Assembly: GCA_035771165.1 (NCBI GenBank)
Contig: JAWNZC010000091.1
Location: 1,711,001-1,775,000 of the forward strand
Source: Paragorgia papillata
Taxonomy: Eukaryota > Cnidaria > Anthozoa > Scleralcyonacea > Coralliidae
Direction of reading: 5' to 3'
DNA: 64,000 bases
Position 1 is the first letter of the stretch, and each line of letters begins with the position of its first letter. This document shows, piece after piece, positions 1-14,600 of the stretch. The notes under the pieces are model-generated. The model saw only the letters and a program-made list of their open reading frames with translations, searched no databases and had not been told where the DNA came from. The position numbers were made by a program, and so were the translations under genes.

Positions 1-31
1 GTATAAATAATGCTATATTATTTATTTATTG

Positions 32-127
32 TTATTGAATGTAGTAGGGCACAATCAATAATTTAATCCATTCCTGCTGAGGCCAACTCCAACTAGCCTC
101 TTCTGGCATTTTGATAGAATTCACTAC
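32..127 (-). CDS. Possible terminal exon beyond the satellite
   Basis: On the minus strand the array ends in a TTATTATTAG acceptor-like sequence. It is followed directly by a 31-codon reading frame (begins VVNSIKMPEEASWSW) ending in TAA at 34-32. Overlapping AATAAA signals lie just beyond, at 21-30. The frame is in phase 0, the phase of the last visible donor of the transposase-family gene on the other side of the array (24499). This could therefore be that gene's last exon, across an intron of about 24 kb. I do not recognise the peptide. A chance open frame is equally possible at this length. Confidence 0.3.
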   Translation of the reverse strand, partial: VVNSIKMPEEASWSWPQQEWIKLLIVPYYIQ

Positions 128-129
128 CT

Positions 130-3100
130 AATAATAATAATAATAATAATAGTAATAATAGTAATAATAGTAATAATAGTAATAATAGTAATAATAGTAA
201 TAATAGTAATAATAGTAATAATAGTAATAATAGTAATAATAGTAATAATAGTAATAATAGTAATAATAGTAATAATAGTAATAATAGTAATAATAGTAAT
301 AATAGTAATAATAGTAATAATAGTAATAATAGTAATAATAGTAATAGTAGTAATAGTAATAATAGTAATAATAGTAATAATAGTAATAATAGTAATAATA
401 GTAATAATAGTAATAATAGTAATAATAGTAATAATAGTAGTAATAGTAGTAATAGTAGTAATAGTAGTAATAGTAGTAATAGTAGTAATAGTAGTAATAG
501 TAGTAATAGTAGTAATAGTAGTAATAGTAGTAATAGTAGTAATAGTAGTAATAGTAGTAATAGTAGTAATAGTAGTAATAGTAGTAATAGTAGTAATAGT
601 AGTAATAGTAGTAATAGTAGTAATAGTAGTAATAGTAGTAATAGTAGTAATAGTAGTAATAGTAGTAATAGTAGTAATAGTAGTAATAGTAGTAATAGTA
701 GTAATAGTAGTAATAGTAGTAATAGTAGTAATAGTAGTAATAGTAGTAATAGTAGTAATAGTAGTAATAGTAGTAATAGTAGTAATAGTAGTAATAGTAG
801 TAATAGTAGTAATAGTAGTAATTGTAGTAATTGTAGTAATTGTAGTAATTGTAGTAATTGTAGTAATTGTAGTAATTGTAGTAATTGTAGTAATTGTAGT
901 AATTGTAGTAATTGTAGTAATTGTAGTAATTGTAGTAATTGTAGTAATAGTAGTAATAGTAGTAATAGTAGTAATAGTAGTAATAGTAGTAATAGTAGTA
1001 ATAGTAGTAATAGTAGTAATAGTAGTAATAGTAGTAATAGTAGTAATAGTAGTAATAGTAGTAATAGTAGTAATAGTAGTAATAGTAGTAATAGTAGTAA
1101 TAGTAGTAATAGTAGTAATAGTAGTAATAGTAGTAATAGTAGTAATAGTAGTAATAGTAGTAATAGTAGTAATAGTAGTAATAGTAGTAATAGTAGTAAT
1201 AGTAGTAATAGTAGTAATAGTAGTAATAGTAGTAATAGTAGTAATAGTAGTAATAGTAGTAATAGTAGTAATAGTAGTAATAGTAGTAATAGTAGTAATA
1301 GTAGTAATAGTAGTAATAGTAGTAATAGTAGTAATAGTAGTAATAGTAGTAATAGTAGTAATAGTAGTAATAGTAGTAATAGTAGTAATAGTAGTAATAG
1401 TAGTAATAGTAGTAATAGTAGTAATAGTAGTAATAGTAGTAATAGTAGTAATAGTAGTAATAGTAGTAATAGTAGTAATAGTAGTAATAGTAGTAATAGT
1501 AGTAATAGTAGTAATAGTAGTAATAGTAGTAATAGTAGTAATAGTAGTAATAGTAGTAATAGTAGTAATAGTAGTAATAGTAGTAATAGTAGTAATAGTA
1601 GTAATAGTAGTAATAGTAGTAATAGTAGTAATAGTAGTAATAGTAGTAATAGTAGTAATAGTAGTAATAGTAGTAATAGTAGTAATAGTAGTAATAGTAG
1701 TAATAGTAGTAATAGTAGTAATAGTAGTAATAGTAGTAATAGTAGTAATAGTAGTAATAGTAGTAATAGTAGTAATAGTAGTAATAGTAGTAATAGTAGT
1801 AATAGTAGTAATAGTAGTAATAGTAGTAGTAATAGTAGTAATAGTAGTAATAGTAGTAATAGTAGTAATAGTAGTAATAGTAGTAATAGTAGTAATAGTA
1901 GTAATAGTAGTAATAGTAGTAATAGTAGTAATAGTAGTAATAGTAGTAATAGTAGTAATAGTAGTAATAGTAGTAATAGTAGTAATAGTAGTAATAGTAG
2001 TAATAGTAGTAATAGTAGTAATAGTAGTAATAGTAGTAATAGTAGTAATAGTAGTAATAGTAGTAATAGTAGTAATAGTAGTAATAGTAGTAATAGTAGT
2101 AATAGTAGTAATAGTAGTAATAGTAGTAATAGTAGTAATAGTAGTAATAGTAGTAATAGTAGTAATAGTAGTAATAGTAGTAATAGTAGTAATAGTAGTA
2201 ATAGTAGTAATAGTAGTAATAGTAGTAATAGTAGTAATAGTAGTAATAGTAGTAATAGTAGTAATAGTAGTAATAGTAGTAATAGTAGTAATAGTAGTAA
2301 TAGTAGTAATAGTAGTAATAGTAGTAATAGTAGTAATAGTAGTAATAGTAGTAATAGTAGTAATAGTAGTAATAGTAGTAATAGTAGTAATAGTAGTAAT
2401 AGTAGTAATAGTAGTAATAGTAGTAATAGTAGTAATAGTAGTAATAGTAGTAATAGTAGTAATAGTAGTAATAGTAGTAATAGTAGTAATAGTAGTAATA
2501 GTAGTAATAGTAGTAATAGTAGTAATAGTAGTAATAGTAGTAATAGTAGTAATAGTAGTAATAGTAGTAATAGTAGTAATAGTAGTAATAGTAGTAATAG
2601 TAGTAATAGTAGTAATAGTAGTAATAGTAGTAATAGTAGTAATAGTAGTAATAGTAGTAATAGTAGTAATAGTAGTAATAGTAGTAATAGTAGTAATAGT
2701 AGTAATAGTAGTAATAGTAGTAATAGTAGTAATAGTAGTAATAGTAGTAATAGTAGTAATAGTAGTAATAGTAGTAATAGTAGTAATAGTAGTAATAGTT
2801 AGTAATAGTAGTAATAGTAGTAATAGTAGTAATAGTAGTAATAGTAGTAATAGTAGTAATAGTAGTAATAGTAGTAATAGTAGTAATAGTAGTAATAGTA
2901 GTAATAGTAGTAATAGTAGTAATAGTAGTAATAGTAGTAATAGTAGTAATAGTAGTAATAGTAGTAATAGTAGTAATAGTAGTAATAGTAGTAATAGTAG
3001 TAATAGTAGTAATAGTAGTAATAGTAGTAATAGTAGTAATAGTAGTAATAGTAGTAATAGTAATAGTAGTAATAGTAGTAATAGTAGTAATAGTAGTAAT

Positions 3101-6100
3101 AGTAGTAATAGTAGTAATAGTAGTAATAGTAGTAATAGTAGTAATAGTAGTAATAGTAGTAATAGTAGTAATAGTAGTAATAGTAGTAATAGTAGTAATA
3201 GTAGTAATAGTAGTAATAGTAGTAATAGTAGTAATAGTAGTAATAGTAGTAATAGTAGTAATAGTAGTAATAGTAGTAATAGTAGTAATAGTAGTAATAG
3301 TAGTAATAGTAGTAATAGTAGTAATAGTAGTAATAGTAGTAATAGTAGTAATAGTAGTAATAGTAGTAATAGTAGTAATAGTAGTAATAGTAGTAATAGT
3401 AGTAATAGTAGTAATAGTAGTAATAGTAGTAATAGTAGTAATAGTAGTAATAGTAGTAATAGTAGTAATAGTAGTAATAGTAGTAATAGTAGTAATAGTA
3501 GTAATAGTAGTAATAGTAGTAATAGTAGTAATAGTAGTAATAGTAGTAATAGTAGTAATAGTAGTAATAGTAGTAATAGTAGTAATAGTAGTAATAGTAG
3601 TAATAGTAGTAATAGTAGTAATAGTAGTAATAGTAGTAATAGTAGTAATAGTAGTAATAGTAGTAATAGTAGTAATAGTAGTAATAGTAGTAATAGTAGT
3701 AATAGTAGTAATAGTAGTAATAGTAGTAATAGTAGTAATAGTAGTAATAGTAGTAATAGTAGTAATAGTAGTAATAGTAGTAATAGTAGTAATAGTAGTA
3801 ATAGTAGTAATAGTAGTAATAGTAGTAATAGTAGTAATAGTAGTAATAGTAGTAATAGTAGTAATAGTAGTAATAGTAGTAATAGTAGTAATAGTAGTAT
3901 AGTAGTAATAGTAGTAATAGTAGTAATAGTAGTAATAGTAGTAATAGTAGTAATAGTAGTAATAGTAGTAATAGTAGTTAATAGTAGTAATAGTAGTAAT
4001 AGTAGTAATAGTAGTAATAGTAGTAATAGTAGTAATAGTAGTAATAGTAGTAATAGTAGTAATAGTAGTAATAGTAGTAATAGTAGTAATAGTAGTAATA
4101 GTAGTAATAGTAGTAATAGTAGTAATAGTAGTAATAGTAGTAATAGTAGTAATAGTAGTAATAGTAGTAATAGTAGTAATAGTAGTAATAGTAGTAATAG
4201 TAGTAATAGTAGTAATAGTAGTAATAGTAGTAATAGTAGTAATAGTAGTAATAGTATAATAGTAGTAATAGTAGTAATAGTAGTAATAGTAGTAATAGTA
4301 GTAATAGTAGTAATAGTAGTAATAGTAGTAATAGTAGTAATAGTAGTAATAGTAGTAATAGTAGTAATAGTAGTAATAGTAGTAATAGTAGTAATAGTAG
4401 TAATAGTAGTAATAGTAGTAATAGTAGTAATAGTAGTAATAGTAGTAATAGTAGTAATAGTAGTAATAGTAGTAATAGTAGTAATAGTAGTAATAGTAGT
4501 AATAGTAGTAATAGTAGTAATAGTAGTAATAGTAGTAATAGTAGTAATAGTAGTAATAGTAGTAATAGTAGTAATAGTAGTAATAGTAGTAATAGTAGTA
4601 ATAGTAGTAATAGTAGTAATAGTAGTAATAGTAGTAATAGTAGTAATAGTAGTAATAGTAGTAATAGTAGTAATAGTAGTAATAGTAGTAATAGTAGTAA
4701 TAGTAGTAATAGTAGTAATAGTAGTAATAGTAGTAATAGTAGTAATAGTAGTAATAGTAGTAATAGTAGTAATAGTAGTAATAGTAGTAATAGTAGTAAT
4801 AGTAGTAATAGTAGTAATAGTAGTAATAGTAGTAATAGTAGTAATAGTAGTAATAGTAGTAATAGTAGTAATAGTAGTAATAGTAGTAATAGTAGTAATA
4901 GTAGTAATAGTAGTAATAGTAGTAATAGTAGTAATAGTAGTAATAGTAGTAGTAATAGTAGTAATAGTAGTAATAGTAGTAATAGTAGTAATAGTAGTAA
5001 TAGTAGTAATAGTAGTAATAGTAGTAATAGTAGTAATAGTAGTAATAGTAGTAGTATAGTAGTAATAGTAGTAATAGTAGTAATAGTAGTAATAGTAGTA
5101 ATAGTAGTAATAGTAGTAATAGTAGTAATAGTAGTAATAGTAGTAATAGTATTAATAGTAGTAATAGTAGTAATAGTAGTAATAGTAGTAATAGTAGTAA
5201 TAGTAGTAATAGTAGTAATAGTAGTAATAGTAGTAATAAGTAGTAATAGTAGTAATAGTAGTAATAGTAGTAATAGTAGTAATAGTAGTAATAGTAGTAA
5301 TAGTAGTAATAGTAGTAATAGTAGTAATAGTAGTATTAGTAGTAATAGTAGTAATAGTAGTAATAGTAGTAATAGTAGTAATAGTAGTAATAGTAGTAAT
5401 AGTAGTAATAGTAGTAATAGTAGTAATAGTAGTAATAGTAGTAATAGTAGTAATAGTAGTAATAGTAGTAATAGTAGTAATAGTAGTAATAGTAGTAATT
5501 AGTAGTAATAGTAGTAATAGTAGTAATAGTAGTAATAGTAGTAATAGTAGTAATAGTAGTAATAGTAGTAATAGTAGTAATAGTAGTAATAGTAGTAATA
5601 GTAGTAATAGTAGTAATAGTAAAGTAGTAATAGTAGTAATAGTAGTAATAGTAGTAATAGTAGTAAATAGTAGTAATAGTAGTAATAGTAGTAATAGTAG
5701 TAATAGTAGTAATAGTAGTTATAGTAGTAGTAGTAATAGTAGTAATAGTAGTAATAGTAGTAATAGTAGTAATAGTAGTAATAGTAGTAATAGTAGTAAT
5801 AGTAGTAATAGTAGTAATAGTAGTAATAGTAGTAATAGTAGTAATAGTAGTAATAGTAGTAATAGTAGTAATAGTAGTTATAGTAGTAATAGTAGTAGTT
5901 AGTAGTAATAGTAGTAATAGTAGTAATAGTAGTAATAGTAGTAATAGTAGTAATAGTAGTACAAGTAGTAATAGTAGTAATAGTAGTAATAGTAGTAATA
6001 GTAGTAATAGTAGTAATAGTAGTAATAGTAGTATTAGTAGTAATAGTAGTAATAGTAGTAGTAGTAGTAGTAATAGTAGTAATAGTAGTAATAGTAGTAA

Positions 6101-8697
6101 TAGTAGTAATAGTAGTAATAGTAGTAATAGTAGTAATAGTAGTAAGTAGTAGTAATAGTAGTAATAGTAATAGTAGTAATAGTAGTAATAGTAGTAATAG
6201 TAGTAATAGTAGTAATAGTAGTAATAGTAGTAATAGTAGTAATATTAGTAATAGTAGTAATAGTAGTAATAGTAGTAGTAATAGTAGTAATAGTAGTAAT
6301 AGTAGTAATAGTAGTAATAGTAGTAGTAGATAGTAGTAATAGTAGTAGTAGTAATAGTAGTAATAGTAGTAATAGTAGTAATAGTAGTAATAGTAGTAAG
6401 TAGTAGTAATAGTAGTAATAGTAGTAATAGTAGTAATAGTAGTAATAGTAGTAATAGTAGTAATAGTAGTAATAGTATAATAGTAGTAATAGTAGTAATA
6501 GTAGTAATAGTAGTAATAGTAGTAATAGTAGTAATAGTAGTAATAGTAGTAATAGTAGTAGTAGTAGTAATAGTAGTAATAGTAGTAATAGTAGTAATAG
6601 TAGTAATAGTAGTAATAGTAGTAATAGTAGTCATAGTAGTAATAGTAGTAATAGTAGTAATAGTAGTAATAGTAGTAATAGTAGTAATAGTAGTAATAGT
6701 AGTAATAGTAGTAATAGTAGTAATAGTAGTAATAGTAGTAATAGTAGTAATAAGTAGTAATAGTAGTAATAGTAGTAATAGTAGTAATAGTAGTAATAGT
6801 TAGTAATAGTAGTAATAGTATTAAAGTAGTAATAGTAGTAATAGTAGTAATAGTAGTAATAGTAGTAATAGTAGTAATAGTAGTAATAGTAGTAAATAGT
6901 AGTAATAGTAGTAATAGTAGTAGTAATAGTAGTAATAGTAGTAATAGTAGTAATAGTAGTAATAGTAGTAATAGTAGTAATAGTAGTAATAGTAGTAGTA
7001 ATAGTAGTAATAGTAGTAATAGTAAGTAGTAGTAGTAATAGTAGTAATAGTAGTAATAGTAGTAATAGTAGTAATAGTAGTAATAGTAGTAATAGTAGTA
7101 ATAGTAGTAATAGTAGTAATAGTAGTAATAGTAGTAATAGTAGTAATAGTAGTAATAGTAGTAATAGTAGTAAGTAATAGTAGTAATAGTAGTAATAGTA
7201 GTAATAGTAGTAATAGTAGTAGTAGTAGTAATAGTAGTAATAGTAGTAATAGTAGTAATATAGTAGTAATAGTAGTAATAGTAGTAATAGTAGTAAGTAG
7301 TAAGTAATAGTAGTAATAGTAGTAGTAGTAGTAGTAGTAGTACTAGTAGTAGTAGTAGTAATAGTAGTAATAGTAGTAATAGTAGTACATAGTAGTAGTA
7401 GTAGTAATAGTAGTAATAGTAGTAATAGTAGTAATAGTAGTAATAGTAGTAATAGTAGTAATAGTAGTAATAGTAGTAGTAGTAGTAGTAATAGTAGTAA
7501 TAGTAGTAATAGTAGTAATAGTAGTAATAAGTAGTAATAGTAGTACTTGTAGTAATAGTAGTAATAGTATTAAGTAGTAATAGTAGTAATAGGAGTAATA
7601 GTAGTAATAGTAGTAATAGTAGTAATATGTAGTAATAGTAGTAATAGTAGTAGTAGTAGTAATAGTAGTAATAAGTAGTAATAGTAGTAATAGTAGTAAT
7701 AGTAGTAATAGTAGTAATATAGTAATAGTAGTAATAGTAGTACTAGTAGTAATAGTAGTAGTAATAGTAGTAATAGTAGTATAGTAGTAATAGTAGTTAG
7801 TAGTAATAGTAGTAATAGTAGTATTAGTAGTAATAGTAGTAATAGTAGTAATAGTAGTAATAGTAGTAATAGTAGTAATAGTAGTAATAGTAGTAATAGT
7901 AGTAATAGTAGTAATAGTAGTAATAGTAGTAATAGTAGTAATAGTAGTAATAGTAGTGAGTAGTAGTTATAGTAGTAATAGTAGTAATAGTAGTAATAGT
8001 AGTAATAGTAGTAATAGTAGTAATAGTAGTAATAGTAAGTAATAGTAGTAATAGTAGTATAGTAGTAGATAGTAGTAATAGTAGTAATAGTAGTAATAGT
8101 AGTAATAGTAGTATAGTAGTAGTAGTATAGTAGTAGTAGTAGTATAAGTAGTAATAGTAGTAATAGTAGTAATAGTAGTAATAGTATTAATAGTAGTAAT
8201 AGTAGTAATAGTAGTAATAGTAGTTTAGTAATAGTAGTAATAGTAGTAATAGTAGTAATAGTAGTAATAGTAGTAGTAGTATAGTAGTAGTAATAGTAAG
8301 TAATAGTAGTAATAGTAGTAATAGTAGTAATAGTAGTAATAGTAGTAATAGTAGTAAGTAGTAGTAATAGTAGTAATAGTAGTAATAGTAGTAATAGTAG
8401 TAATAGTAGTAATAGTAGTAATAGTAGTATAGTAGTATAGTAGTAATAGTAGTAATAGTAGTAATAGTAGTAAATAGTAGTAGTAGTAGTTATTAATAGT
8501 TAGTAGTAGTAGTAAAAGTAGTAATAGTAGTAGTATAGACCAGTAGTAATAGTAGTAATAGTAGTAATAGTAGTAATCTAGTAATAGTTAGTAATAGTAG
8601 TAATAGTAGTAAAAGTAGTAATAGTAGTAATAGTAGTAATAGTAGTAATAGTAGTAATAGTAAGTACTAGTAGTAATAGTAGTAATAGTAGTAATAC
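130..8697. repeat. 9-bp satellite array, AGTAGTAAT family
   Basis: Nearly pure tandem enneamer with no C on the plus strand. Sub-blocks: AATAATAGT units at about 130-432, AATAGTAGT units to about 820, a homogeneous AATTGTAGT variant block at about 821-945, then AATAGTAGT again to the end. The first 4.9 kb is almost perfect, with rare one-base indels (for example near 2799 and 3899). From about 5 kb indels become frequent. Every plus frame has stops; the minus frames are open as Ile-Thr-Thr, poly-Leu or poly-Tyr, so long minus frames here are composition artefacts. Confidence 0.98.
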
Positions 8698-11600
8698 TAA
8701 GAAAATAGTACTACCACTAACTAATTACTACCACTACTTACCACTACTAGTTACTAAAATAGTAGAAATAGACTAACTACTACCACTACTACCACTACTA
8801 CTACTAAACGACTACTACTCATACTAGCTACGACAACTACTACCACTACTACCACTACTACCACTACTACCACTACTAACATACTACCACTACTACCACT
8901 ACTACCAATACTACCACGACTACCACTACTACCACTACTACCACTACTACCACTACTACCACTACTACCACTACTACCACTACTACCACTACTACCAATA
9001 CTACTACTACTACCACTACTACCACTACTACCACTACTACCACTACTAGACTACTACCACTACTACCACTACTACCACTACTACCACTACTACCACTACT
9101 ACCACTACTACCCACTACTACCACTACTACCACTACTACCACTACTACCACTACTACCACTACTACCACTACTACTACTACTTACCACTACTACTACTAC
9201 TACCACTACTACCACTACTACCACTACCTACCACTACTACCACTACTACCACTACTACCACTACTACCACTACTACCACACTACCACTACTACCACTACT
9301 ACCACACTACTACCACTACTACCACTACTACCACTACTACCACTACTACCACTACTAACCACTACTACCACTACTACTACTACTACCACTACTACCACTA
9401 CGACCACTACTACCACTACTACCACTACTACCACTACTACCACTACTACCACTACTACCACTACTACCACTACTACCACTACTACCACTACTACCACTAC
9501 TACCACTACTACCACTACTACCACTACCTACCACTACTACCACTACTACCACTACTACCACTACTACCACTACTACCACTACTACCACTACTACCACTAC
9601 TACCACTACTACCACTACTACCACTACTACCACTACTACCACTACTACCACTACTACCACTCACTACCACTACTACCACTACTACCACTACTACCACTAC
9701 TACCACTACTACCACTACTACCACTACTACCACTACTACCACTACTACCACTACTACCACTACCTACCACTACTACCACTACTACCACTACTACCACTAC
9801 TACCACTACTACCACTACTACCACTACTACCACTACTACCACTACTACCACTACTACCACTACTACCACTACTACCACTACTACCACTATTACCACACTA
9901 CTACCACTACTACCACTACTACCACTACTACCACTACTACCACTACTACCACTACTACCACTACTACCACTACTACCACTACTACCACTACTCCCACACT
10001 ACCACTACTACCACTACTACCACTACTACCACTACTACCACTACTACCACTACTACCACTACTACCACCACTACCACCACTACCACCACTACTACTACTA
10101 CTACAACTACTACCACTACTACCACTACTACCACTACTACCACTACTACCACTACTACCACTACTACCACTACTACCACTACTACCACTACTACCACTAC
10201 TACCACTACTACCACTACTACCACTACTACCACTACTACCACTACTACCACTACTACCACTACTACCACTACTACCACTACTACCACTACTACCACTACT
10301 ACCACTACTACCACTACTACCACTACTACCACTACTACCACTACTACCACTACTACCACTACCATACCACTACTACCACTACTACCACTACTACCACTAC
10401 CTACCACTACTACCACTACTACCACTACTACCACTACTACCACTACTACCACTACTACCACTACTACCACTACTAACCACTACTACCACTACTACCACTA
10501 CTACCACTACTACCACTACACCACTACTACCACTACTACCACTACTACCACTACTACCACTACTACCACTACTACTACCACTACTACCACCTACTACCAC
10601 TACTTACCACTACTACCACTACTACCACTACTACCACTACTACCACTACACTACTACCACTACGACCACTACTACCACTACTACCACTACTACCACTACT
10701 ACCACTACTACCACTACTACCACTACTACCACTACTACCACTACTACCACTACTACCACTACTACCACTACTACCACTACTACCACTACTACCACACACT
10801 ACCACTACTACCACTACTACCACTACTACCACTACTACCACTACTACCACCTACTACCACTACTACCACTACTACCACTACTACCACTACCTACCACTAC
10901 TACCACTACTACCACTACTACCACTACTACCACTACTACCACTACTACCACTACTACCACTACTACCACTACTACCACTACTACCACTACTACCACTACT
11001 ACCACGTTCTACCACTACTACCACACTACTACCACTACTACCACTACCTACCACTACTACCACTACTACCACTACTACCACTACTACCACTACTACCACT
11101 ACTACCACTACTACCACTACTACCACTACTACCCACTACTACCACTACAACCACTACTACCACTACTACCACTACCTACCACTACTACCACTACTACCAC
11201 TACTACCACACTACCACTACTACCACTACTACCACTATTACCACTACTCCCACTACTACCACTACTACCACTACTACCACTACTACTACCACTACTACCA
11301 CTACTACCACTACTACCACTACTACCACTACTACCACGACTACCACTACTACCACTACTACCACTACTACCACCTACTACCACTACTACCACTACTACCA
11401 CTACTACCACTACTACTACCACTACTACCACTACTACCACTACTACCACTACTACCACTACTACCACACTACTACCACTACCGACCACTACTACCACTAC
11501 TACCACTACTACCACCTACTACCACTAACTACCCCTACTACCACTACTACCACTACGACCACTACTACCACTACTACCACTACTACCACTACTACCACGA

Positions 11601-14600
11601 CTACCACTACTACCACCTACTACCACTACTACCAACTACTACCACTACTACCCACCTACTACCCACGACTACTACCCCACCTACTACCACTACTACAACT
11701 ACTACCACTTTAGTACTACCACTACGTACCACTACTACCACTACTAGCCACACCGACCACTACTACCACGACTACTCACTACTACCACTAACTACCACTT
11801 ACTAGCCACTACTACCACGACTACCCACTGACTACCACTACTACGCACTACTACCCACTACACACGATCTACTACTGACTACCCACTACTACCACTACTA
11901 CCACTATCTACCACTACTACCCACTACTACCACTACTATCCACGTACATCACCACGACTACCATCGTACTACACACTACTACCACTACCTACCACTACTA
12001 CCCACTACTACTCACACTACCTACCACGTACCTACCACTACACCACTACTACCACTACTTCCACTACTATCCCACGACATACCACTATCTACCACTACGA
12101 CCACTGACTACCACTAACTATCCTTCCACTACTACCACTACTACCCATCTACTAACCACTACTACCACCTACTCATACCCACGTACTACCCACCGACGAC
12201 CACGACTCACCACTACGTACCACTACTCCCACAACCTACTCACTTACTACCACTACTACCACTTACTACCACTACTACCCACTTACTACCATCTACCTAC
12301 CCCCACTACCACACCTACCCCACTACTACCACACTACCTACTACTACCACTACTACCACTACCTACCACTACTACCACTACTACCACTACTACCATCTAC
12401 TACCACTACCTACCACTACACCACTACTACCACTACTACCCACTACTACCACTACTACCACTACTACACTACTACCTATACTACTACGACCACTACCACC
12501 ACTAACTACCACAACTACCACTGTACCACTACTACCACTACTACCACTACTACCACTACTACGACGACCACTACTACCTACCCACTACCACTACTACCAC
12601 TAACTTACTACTACCACTACTACCACCACTACCACTACTACCCACTACTACCACTACTACCACTACTACCACTACTACCACTACGACCACTACTACCACT
12701 ACTACCACTACTACGACTACTACCACTACTACCACTACTACCGACGACTACCACTACTACCACTTCGACTACTATCACTACGACCACTACTACCTACGAC
12801 TACGACCACTACTACCACTACGACCACTACTACCACGTACTACCACTACTACCACTACTACCACTACTACCACTACTACCACTACTACTTACAACTACTA
12901 CCACTACTACCCCGACTACCACTACTACCACTACTACCACACTACCACTACTACGACCTACGACGACTACCACTACTACCACTACTACCACTACTACACA
13001 CACTACCACTACTACCACTACTACCACTACTACCACTACTACCACTACTACCACTACTACCACTACTACCAACTACTACCACTACTACCACGACTACCAC
13101 CGACTACCACTACTACCACGACTACCACTACTACCACTACTACCACTACTACCACTACTACCACTACTACCACCTACTACCACTACTACCACTACTACCA
13201 CTACCTACCACTACTACCACTACTACCACCTACTACCACTACTACCACTACTACCAACTACTACCACTACTACCACTACGTACCACTACTACCACTACTA
13301 CCACTACTACCACTACTACCACTACTACTACCACTACTACCACTACTACCACTACTACCACTACTACCACTACTACCACGACTACCACTACTACCACTAC
13401 TATCCACTACGACTACCACTACTACCCACTACTACCACTACTACCACTACTACCACTACTACTACCACTACTACCACTACTACTGACTACCACTACTACC
13501 ACTACTACCACTACTACCACTACTACCACTACTACACTACTACTACGACCACTACTACCACTACTACCACTACTACCACTACTACCACTACTACCACTAC
13601 TACCACTACTACCACTACTACCACTACTACCCACTACGACCACTACCACGAACTACCACTACTACCACCTACTACCACTACTACCACTACACTACTACCA
13701 CTACTACCACTACTACAACTACTACCACTACTACCACTACCGACCACACTACTACCACTACTACCACTACTACCACTACTACCACGACTACCACTACTTA
13801 CTACTACCACTACTACCACTACTACCACTACTACCACTACTACCACTACTACCACTACTACCACTACTACCACTACTACCACTACTACCACTACTACCAC
13901 TACGACCACTACTACCACTACTACCACTACTACACTACTACCACTACTACCACCACTACTACCACTACTACCACTACTACCACTACTACCACTACTACTA
14001 CTACTACCACTACTACCACTACTACCACGACTACCACTACTACCACTACTACCACTACTACCACTACTACTAACTACTACTACTACAACTACGACCACTA
14101 CTACGACTACTACCACTACTATCGACTACTACCACTACGACCACTACTACCACTACTAACCACTACTACCACTACTACCACTACTAACTACTACCACTAC
14201 TACCCACTACACCACTACTACCACTACTACCACTACGACTACTACAACCACTACTACCCACTACTACCTACTACTACACCACTACTACACACTACTACCA
14301 CTACTACCACTACCCCACTACCCACTACATAACTACTACACTACTACCACGACTACCACTACGACCACTACTACCCACGACTACCACTACTACCACTACT
14401 ACCACGACTACCACTACTACCACTACTACCCACTACTACCACTACTACCACGACTACCACGACACCACTACTACCACTACTACCACTACTACCACTACTA
14501 CCACGACTACCACTACTACCACTACCTACACTACTACCACTACGACCACTACGACCACTACTACCCACGACTACCACTACTACTACTACTACCACTACTA

